Shown: one piece after another, positions 58,255 to 64,000 of the stretch | Position numbering within the stretch: the stretch's first letter is position 1 | Layout: each line of letters starts with the position of its first letter | Source: Megaleporinus macrocephalus | Lineage: Eukaryota > Chordata > Actinopteri > Characiformes > Anostomidae | Assembly (NCBI GenBank): GCA_021613375.1 | Contig: CM038715.1 | Coordinates: forward strand, 44,213,377 to 44,277,376 | Direction: 5' to 3' | Length of the DNA: 64,000 nt | The notes under the pieces: model-generated | What the model was told of the DNA's origin: nothing | The model's input: the letters and a program-made list of their open reading frames with translations, nothing else | Databases searched by the model: none | Program-made: the position numbers and the translations under genes

Positions 58255-58702
58255 CCAGATCTTCACCACATCACTCCTCCCACAGTTTTCCAGATCTCAA
58301 CTTTTGATCGGATTCACGGATTCTGGATAACAACAGATTCTTTCCAGATATTTTCCCCATAGAGAATGAATAGGATGGAAAAGTACACGCCAATCTACTG
58401 AACTTCTGCTCAACCGAAAAACACTGTTTCACATACACAGACTCAGAGTAGACCCCCGACCACGACTGCAGTGTCGGTTCAACCTGCACTCGTCTGTTTA
58501 TCATTTTATTCCATCTTTCTTTTTTCTCCATAGAGTCCCATTCATTTTCAGCTTCACCCAAACTATCTGTACTCACTCAGAGCAGATCTCCAAACTCTAA
58601 TCCACAAACATACAGACCTGCACTCCTCTACTTGTCGTTTATTCATCCCTCGATCCTCGCACTGCTTAAGCTGTGTAACTATCCAGCGTTTCCTTCAGGG
58701 AG
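58255..58702 (+). mobile_element. Dispersed repeat family C, copy 2
   Basis: Shares CCAGATCTTCACCACATC, CATAGAGAATGAATAGGAT, CACTGTTTCACATACAC, GACCCCCGACCACGACTGC and CTGCTTAAGCTGTGTAAC with copy 3 at 62584-63027 and, inverted, with 33657-34170. No coding signature. Confidence 0.8.
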
Positions 58703-59284
58703 TAGACTTTTCTAGTTTAGTTTAATATGTTGTTATTAATGTGATGAGTTTGATCAGAAAGTGCTTCTCTGAGAATCTGAGTACACATTTTTAATTTGAG
58801 CAGTTTTAGACATCCTGTAAACAACAACAACAACAACAACAACCAGTGCATGAACTGTATATCAGCTGGTTCCTTGAGGGTTCTTCAGTAAGGACAATGA
58901 GTCTTTACTCATTATCAAAGAGTTTTGCTATGTAAGTTGGCCTTCAGTTATTAGCTGTAAACCAGATTCTTAACTTGATTCTCTCCTGAATGTGTGACTC
59001 TGAAATAACAGGACGATAAAAAGAATAAAGTCATTTTGTTACTATTTCATGATCTCAGCTAAACCATACCTTGAGGTGATGCATGTAGAACTTAAGAACT
59101 GTTGAAAAGATGAATTTGTGTTCAGACTACTTTCATAATTCATGCACTATAGCAGTAATTTATACAGCAGTGAGCAGTACTCATCTTAAAGTGACTGTCC
59201 TAGTGGTCTGTTTTACCACCTATGATTGCTGAATGATTTTGGCAAATGAATTTCAGGAGTAGCCAAAATCTGTAAATGTATATA
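58703..59284. other. AT-rich unique spacer with a short (CAA)n
   Basis: About seven ACA/CAA triplets at 58820-58842. Nothing else recognised. Confidence 0.45.
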
Positions 59285-59799
59285 CACTACTGCTCCAAAG
59301 TTTAGGATCACTTTAGAATTTCATTTCATGCAATTTTCATGCAACTCACAAACAATATTGTTAATTTCACAATGAATGTAAGTGTATCAGATGATTTTTA
59401 AAGAATATAAATGTTTGTATTAAAGTCTATTTTTGTATAGAGGCTTATTTTACATATAGTTCTATTATCAGTAATTCTCAGTCCTCTGTCTAAATCTCCT
59501 GGTACGACCACCAATCCAAGTTAAGGATGTTATTGGACTAATTGGTTGTTAGGACACTCTTGATCAATTGTGATCACAGCTGAAACACATTCTACTAATA
59601 AGTGAGTATAAAAGGGAACAACATTCTAGGTTAGTTTAGTATCTGAAGATCAGCAGTTGATGGCTTGCTGACCGACTCACAATGACCAGAAAGAAACAAC
59701 TTTCTTTAGAGACCCGTCAGTTCATTGTTGTGTTAAAGAAGAAGATACTTCATTAAAACGAGAACATTTCACTGTGATCTGAACTTTTGAGCAGTAGTG
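59285..59799 (+). mobile_element. Tc1-like element, non-autonomous, 515 bp, TA duplication
   Basis: The left end CACTACTGCTCCAAAGTTT and the reverse complement of the right end, CACTACTGCTCAAAAGTTC, match closely and extend to GATCAC. TA flanks both ends (59283-59284, 59800-59801). The interior keeps only the start of a transposase gene, followed at once by the right end, so most of the gene was deleted. Confidence 0.9.
59682..59756 (+). pseudogene. Tc1-like transposase N-terminal stub, 24 codons
   Basis: Starts at ATG and reads MTRKKQLSLETRQFIVVLKK, matching the family opening M.R.K.LS...R..IV.L, the first helix of the DNA-binding domain, then stops at TAA after the deletion junction. Confidence 0.75.
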
Positions 59800-59801
59800 T
59801 A

Positions 59802-60930
59802 TGTAAATGCGTTGCTGATAAATGAGGCTTCATGGAATGCAAACTGTTGAAGACACATTATACACTGTGTTTGTACACTTTAATAATTTATTCACTTTTA
59901 TTTTTTTTTTTTACTTACATTTGGTGCATTTTTTGTTAATTGGGTAGATTTTGTTACCTTTATTTGGAGCATCTGGTTTCTTCACAGAAATTGACTGTAG
60001 TTCATATGTTTCTCTGTATATGAGTTCTATCTAGAACTGTTTTATGCACGTTTTTCACCACTGTGCTTCTGTAACTAGTTTTTTTTAGATTAAAGGAAAG
60101 AAAACTTACAAAATACACAACGAGGTGTTTGTTTTTCTGCACTCTGTAGATCTCTGCTAAACTTCTAATGTGTTACTGTAGTTACTGTAGTTACTGTAGT
60201 TACTGTAGAGTACAGCACTGTAACACACCTGGAACATTCTAGAGGAGCTTCTTGAACAGCTGCACCTCCATCTGACCCTTCAGTCTCGCAGTGGAAGGAC
60301 TTCAGATTTGAACTCTGCTAGTCTCCCTCATCCGGCCAGGACTGAAAACTGTCATTAGCCACATTTACATGCAGCCTGATAATTAATCAATAATCAATAG
60401 AGTATGCATTGACCTCAATCAGAATAGACTAGTCCAATCCAGGCTGTTTGGTCCGATTGATCGAGGTGGGTAATCCCATGAAATGAAGATTAATAGCCAT
60501 GAAACATCTGGATCGGATGTTTCTAACACAGCTGGTCTGGACTGGACTGGAGAACCAGTGCTGTGGAGGAAGAGAACGTAGTGCCGGGTGGGAAATAGAT
60601 GAGCTGTGGGTCCAATGCAGCATGGACAGCTCACCGTCAACAGAGCTGTCTCTGTTTGGAGGACTCGTCACTGAGGAGTGAGTGGGGGGGTTGCCAGAGA
60701 TGGTCAACTTGCTTCTGGTTGGAAGCTGGTGGACCTTGAGGATCCAAGAGGATCATGTGAAACGCGCGCCCGTTGGACAAGGGACTTGGACTGTTGTTGT
60801 TAATGCCATTGTTCATCAGTTTAAGGTTTGTGTGTGTTTATTGTGTTTTTCTGTGTGGACGTGGATATTATTTGAACACTGCAGCGTCCGTGTCTTGTGT
60901 GAACGTCTCATGATGAATGGACGAACGGAA
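59802..60930. other. AT-rich then mixed unique spacer
   Basis: Includes a four-copy GTTACTGTA repeat at about 60172-60206, and CCACATTTACATGCAGCCTG at about 60359, a phrase seen at ends of some fish interspersed repeats. Frames of 60-92 codons have no domain. Confidence 0.35.
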
Positions 60931-61584
60931 ATTCTCCAGAACGGCACGGAATAAAACCCAGGAAGAAGTTTATACCTTGTCCACCAAATCTGCTCCCAGA
61001 GTTTCCCTCTTCATCAGTAGACGAGGGTCCCGCAGACCTCCAACAGCAGCTCAGGTCACGCACACCGCCGGACAAAACAGTTGTCCCCCTGTGTCCCGCT
61101 CTCGCCTACCTGAAGGACGTGTTGAGTATCAGACAAATGGGTATTTTTCATATTTCGTTCCCACACGACTCTGGCGCCTGAGGTTTGACAGGCTCTTCCC
61201 GTAAGAGCACCAAGCCGCCATTCACCTTTGTTTATTTTCACTATCATTAAGTGCTGGAGAAGTTCTGATCACACCGTGTTCTCCTCCTCTCTGCTTCCCA
61301 CTTACCCGCCATTGATCCAGTGGAAAAATATACAGCCGAACACACCACGCTCTGACTGAACACAGCCCTCAAACCTCTTAGCCGTGACCTTTTTCCGTCA
61401 CCGCTTCTCCACCTCTCTGGTTTCTGACCTCTCTGGAAGAACAAAATCACGAGCCATCCAATACGTCTCCATGGTCACAGCTCGTATCCTGGTTTGTTGA
61501 CGTTGGGCAGTTTTGGGAACGGAGCGTATTTGGATTTGGTCAGGACGTGATGATGAACGGGACACTGCCAGAGCGTGTATCTGT
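60931..61584. promoter_or_regulatory. Candidate conserved non-coding island 17
   Basis: Repeat-free, CpG-containing (GCACACCGCCGGAC near 61056). No domain in the 60-95 codon frames. Weak compositional call. Confidence 0.25.
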
Positions 61585-61744
61585 TCTGCTTTCACATCAC
61601 TTCCATCACAAGGTGCTGACTTTTCATTTGTTCCCAGAATTCACAAATCCTCCATCAGCCGCCCAACTCTGGAATACTCTTCCAGATAATGTCCGGGACT
61701 CAGACACCGCCTCAGTCTTCAAGTCTAAACTAAAAAAAATTTAA
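61547..61744 (+). pseudogene. L2-type LINE ORF2 extreme C-terminus
   Basis: From about residue 20 it reads through PSAAQLWNTLPDNVRDSDTA and SVFKSKLKKI to a stop, the standard last residues of L2/CR1-like ORF2 proteins in fishes (AAP.LWN.LP...R....L..FKS.LK). Residues before that are probably flank. No enzymatic domain remains. Confidence 0.8.
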
Positions 61745-62420
61745 GCTTCTGGTTATTAATGTTTCCCATTGATAAAGGTTGGAGATCCAGGGGTTCATGG
61801 ACACAGAGAATGGTGGGATGCCAGAGTTTCAGGGTGCCCCTGTTGTTGAGTTAGCTTCTGGTTCTCTCTTTCGGTTCTGCCATTATAGTCAGATCTGCCA
61901 AAGTTGTTAGCCACACGGGTACATTCTCTCTACTTTATACGTCCAAACAGAACTGACTCTATCTCTTTATCTTCTCCCAGTTCATGACCGTCCACCTGTC
62001 CAGACTGACACTGACAACTGACCACCAGGTTCCCTGACACCAGACTGGCCGTTGGGCCCTGCTGTTACCTGTGTCATACCATCTACCTACAGACTCTAAC
62101 TAGTTACCACTAACCTTCTACCCTCATTACAGTCATCAGTACTCTCACTGTTCTTCACCTGTACTACAGGTACTCTAGTTACATCATACTCTGAATATAT
62201 AAGCACACCTGAGCAGCTGAACAGAAGTATATGGCGGTACAGTCAGTATCAGTACTGTATGAGTAGACTGATCAGAGGGGTGAGTCTTGGTTCCTCCCGA
62301 GGTTTCCTCCTCCAGCTCTGAGGGAGTTTCTCCTCGCCCCTGTTGCCTCTGGCTCGCTCACCGGAGGGTGGGTTTGTATGACTTTATACTTCTTCTTCTG
62401 CTTATCTATTTATGCTCTGT
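61585..62420 (+). mobile_element. L2-type LINE 3' end with coding remnant and full 3' UTR
   Basis: Coding remnant to 61744, then about 540 bp of 3' UTR, then the tail phrases GGTTCCTCCCGAGGTTTCC, GAGGGAGTTTCTCCTCG and GTTGCCTCTGGCTCGCTCAC. The tail matches those at 3.3 and 32.0 kb. The 5' part, including the endonuclease and reverse transcriptase domains, is missing, as usual for LINE copies. Confidence 0.8.
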
Positions 62421-62583
62421 TGAAATTTTCTTATTACTAAATACTAAATGCTTCTCCTGAACGTTACTGACGGGATTGGCTGATAGAGAGAAAGCCGGAG
62501 CTGGTAGAACCTTTGACTTCACTAAGAAGTTCTGGAAGTTGTTTATGTTATAAACCATGTTGTTATTCATGTTCTGCTTTCTG

Positions 62584-63027
62584 CCAGATCTTCACTCGTC
62601 CCACAGTTTCCAAAATATCTAGCTCCAGAGTGTCCGGTCTGATTCAGGCTTGTGTGCAGCTTTTTGATTGGATGCACAGATTCTGGAAAAAAATTAATTT
62701 GTTCTGGTAATTCTTTCCCATAGAGAATGAATAGGATAGAAAAGTGTACTCCAATCTACTGACCTTCTGCTCCACCCACAAACACTGTTTCACATACACT
62801 GACTCAGAACAGACCCCCGACCACCACTGCAGAGTTGGTTCAACCCGCACTTGTCTGTTTATCGTTTTATACCATCCCTCTTTTTCTCCATAGAGTCCCA
62901 ATCTGCCTGTACTCACTCTGGACAGTTCCCCAAACACACTGACCCACACTCCTCTACTTATCGTTTATTCATCCCTCGTTCCTCGGACTGCTTAAGCTGT
63001 GTAACCATCCTCCGTTTCCTTCAGGAG
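62584..63027 (+). mobile_element. Dispersed repeat family C, copy 3
   Basis: Starts GCCAGATCTTCACTCGTCCC and ends CTTAAGCTGTGTAACCATCC. Collinear with copy 2 with several small indels; contains TTTTTGATTGGATGCACAG, also present inverted in copy 1. Confidence 0.8.
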
Positions 63028-63592
63028 ATTTTACAGTTTTTAATATTTATCAGTGTAAAATCTTCTGTGCAGTTCTATCAGGTTCAGGTTATTATAGCCC
63101 AACTACTGTTATATAATAAAACTACTTCTAAAACTAAAACTAGCAGAGAAAACATGTCCTTGTTAGCTAAAATAAAAATAAAACCAGTGTTTATAAACAC
63201 AGAAACATAATCAAACCTGTCCACTGAAAATAAAGGTTTTAAAAGTATGTTTTTGGTTTGTTTTTAAAGATCAGCTGATGAGTCTAATGCTGTGTTCATT
63301 TTATTCTACTCTACCTGCAAATATCACAGAGATCACCATAATAATAAACACTAGAATAAAAAATCCACCCTTAAAACTGGTTCTAAACCCTAGCAAATAA
63401 ATTAACTAAATTATAAAAACCTAAAACATTTTAAAAAAATAAATAAAACCTGGTCAGGTGATGGAAGTGCCCACCATCTATGATGGTCTTCTTTACCAGT
63501 TTTTTTATTCTTTTAGTCTAAAATCAAAAAATGAGACGTGAGCAGCAGTGAAGCAGAAATCAGAATTCAGACTCCAGCTGTATCAGTAAAAA
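63028..63592. other. AT-rich spacer
   Basis: A-rich on the plus strand; nothing recognised. Confidence 0.4.
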
Positions 63593-63650
63593 GGATTATC
63601 AGATAATATAAATCTTTTTTAGTCCCACGGTGGGGAAATTCACAGAGTAT
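63593..63650 (-). mobile_element. LINE-like 3' tail fragment
   Basis: On the minus strand GAATTTCCCCACCGTGGGAC then TAAAAAAGATTTATATTATC resembles the common teleost LINE tail GAATTTCCCC..TGTGGGACTAATAAAGG. Too short to classify. The rest of the window, to 64000, is unique DNA with 70-90 codon frames lacking domains. Confidence 0.4.
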
Positions 63651-64000
63651 CAGGCAAAAATACTACAACTCTACCAAAACCTGACTGAAGAACACGGAAC
63701 TGAGGAAACGGAAGTAGTTACTGAATCACTTCTAAGCTAAACGTGACGTAGTTGGATGTTTGATTTGATGTCGGTGTGATTGAACACATGGGGCGGAGCT
63801 GATGAGCAGATGACCAAACAAACTGGGTGAAACAGTCAAACTGGTAACTGCAGAGAGACTGGGAGTGCTGGGAAGCAGGTGGTCGGACTCGGCTGAGAAC
63901 AGGAGGACGTGCAGACGGAAGGACGGATTGCTTTTTCCGCCCAAACACACTTCTCATCCCGTGAGTCTGATCTGAGTCAGAAACCACATCCTTCAGCTGA

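Overview
The window looks like non-coding DNA of a teleost fish. The evidence is its mobile elements: 3' tails of an L2-type LINE whose final motif is about CTGCTTTGTGACAAC, a Rex3/RTE-type LINE with a GATG tail, several Tc1-like relics with TA target sites, an hAT-like MITE and long-inverted-repeat MITEs. The mix feels otophysan (characin or catfish-like), but that is inference from memory. No convincing protein-coding exon of a host gene is visible. The only recognisable protein signatures belong to decayed transposons. Most long open frames lie in tandem arrays or in GC-balanced non-repetitive DNA.

Three things are interleaved. (1) Tandem repeats fill roughly 22 kb (about 35%): arrays with monomers of 30/31 bp (1-2290), 37 bp (5.9 kb), about 210 bp degenerate (8.3-9.7 kb), 42 bp (10.4-13.0 and 57.3 kb), 35 bp (14.3-16.3 kb), 30 bp (19.7-21.0 kb), 11 bp (21.1 kb), CA-rich and 21 bp (22.4-23.1 kb), 21 bp (27.3-28.8 kb), 12 bp (29.6-30.9 kb), 61 bp (34.8-36.9 kb), 11 bp (40.2-42.6 kb), 51 bp (44.8-45.7 kb) and 32 bp (47.3-49.4 kb), plus microsatellites. 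(2) Mobile elements: L2 tails near 3.1, 32.0 and 61.6-62.4 kb; Rex3 at 54.9-55.75 kb with a nested hAT-like MITE; Tc1-like copies at 46.6, 59.3, 10.1 and 57.0 kb; foldback MITEs at 14.0, 17.7 and 51.9 kb; and several unnamed dispersed families. (3) Between them are islands of a few hundred bases, GC-balanced or CpG-containing, free of visible repeats and often carrying TAATTA-like homeodomain motifs (about 4.0, 6.2-7.1, 7.5-8.2, 9.8, 13.3, 16.6, 24.8, 26.3, 29.0, 31.4, 37.3, 38.9, 43.7, 49.5-50.4, 51.1-51.8, 54.0-54.9 and 61 kb). These are candidate conserved non-coding elements. With the absence of genes they suggest a regulatory gene desert or a large intron of a developmental gene. That is inference; no alignment was possible.

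The most interesting pattern is where the arrays sit. Several lie inside transposon-like units: between inverted arms (14.3-16.3, 19.3-21.5, 22.3-23.4 and 26.9-28.8 kb) or at one fixed position in a Tc1-like transposase relic found at two loci (10.4 and 57.3 kb, the same 42-bp monomer with about 62 and 8 copies). This suggests the expanded minisatellites were carried in, or born in, DNA transposons. Other notable points are a gapless 87-bp pair of similar islands 3.6 kb apart, an array with about 60 forkhead-type TGTAAACA motifs, and a cleanly dated nested insertion (Rex3, then MITE) splitting a candidate regulatory island.
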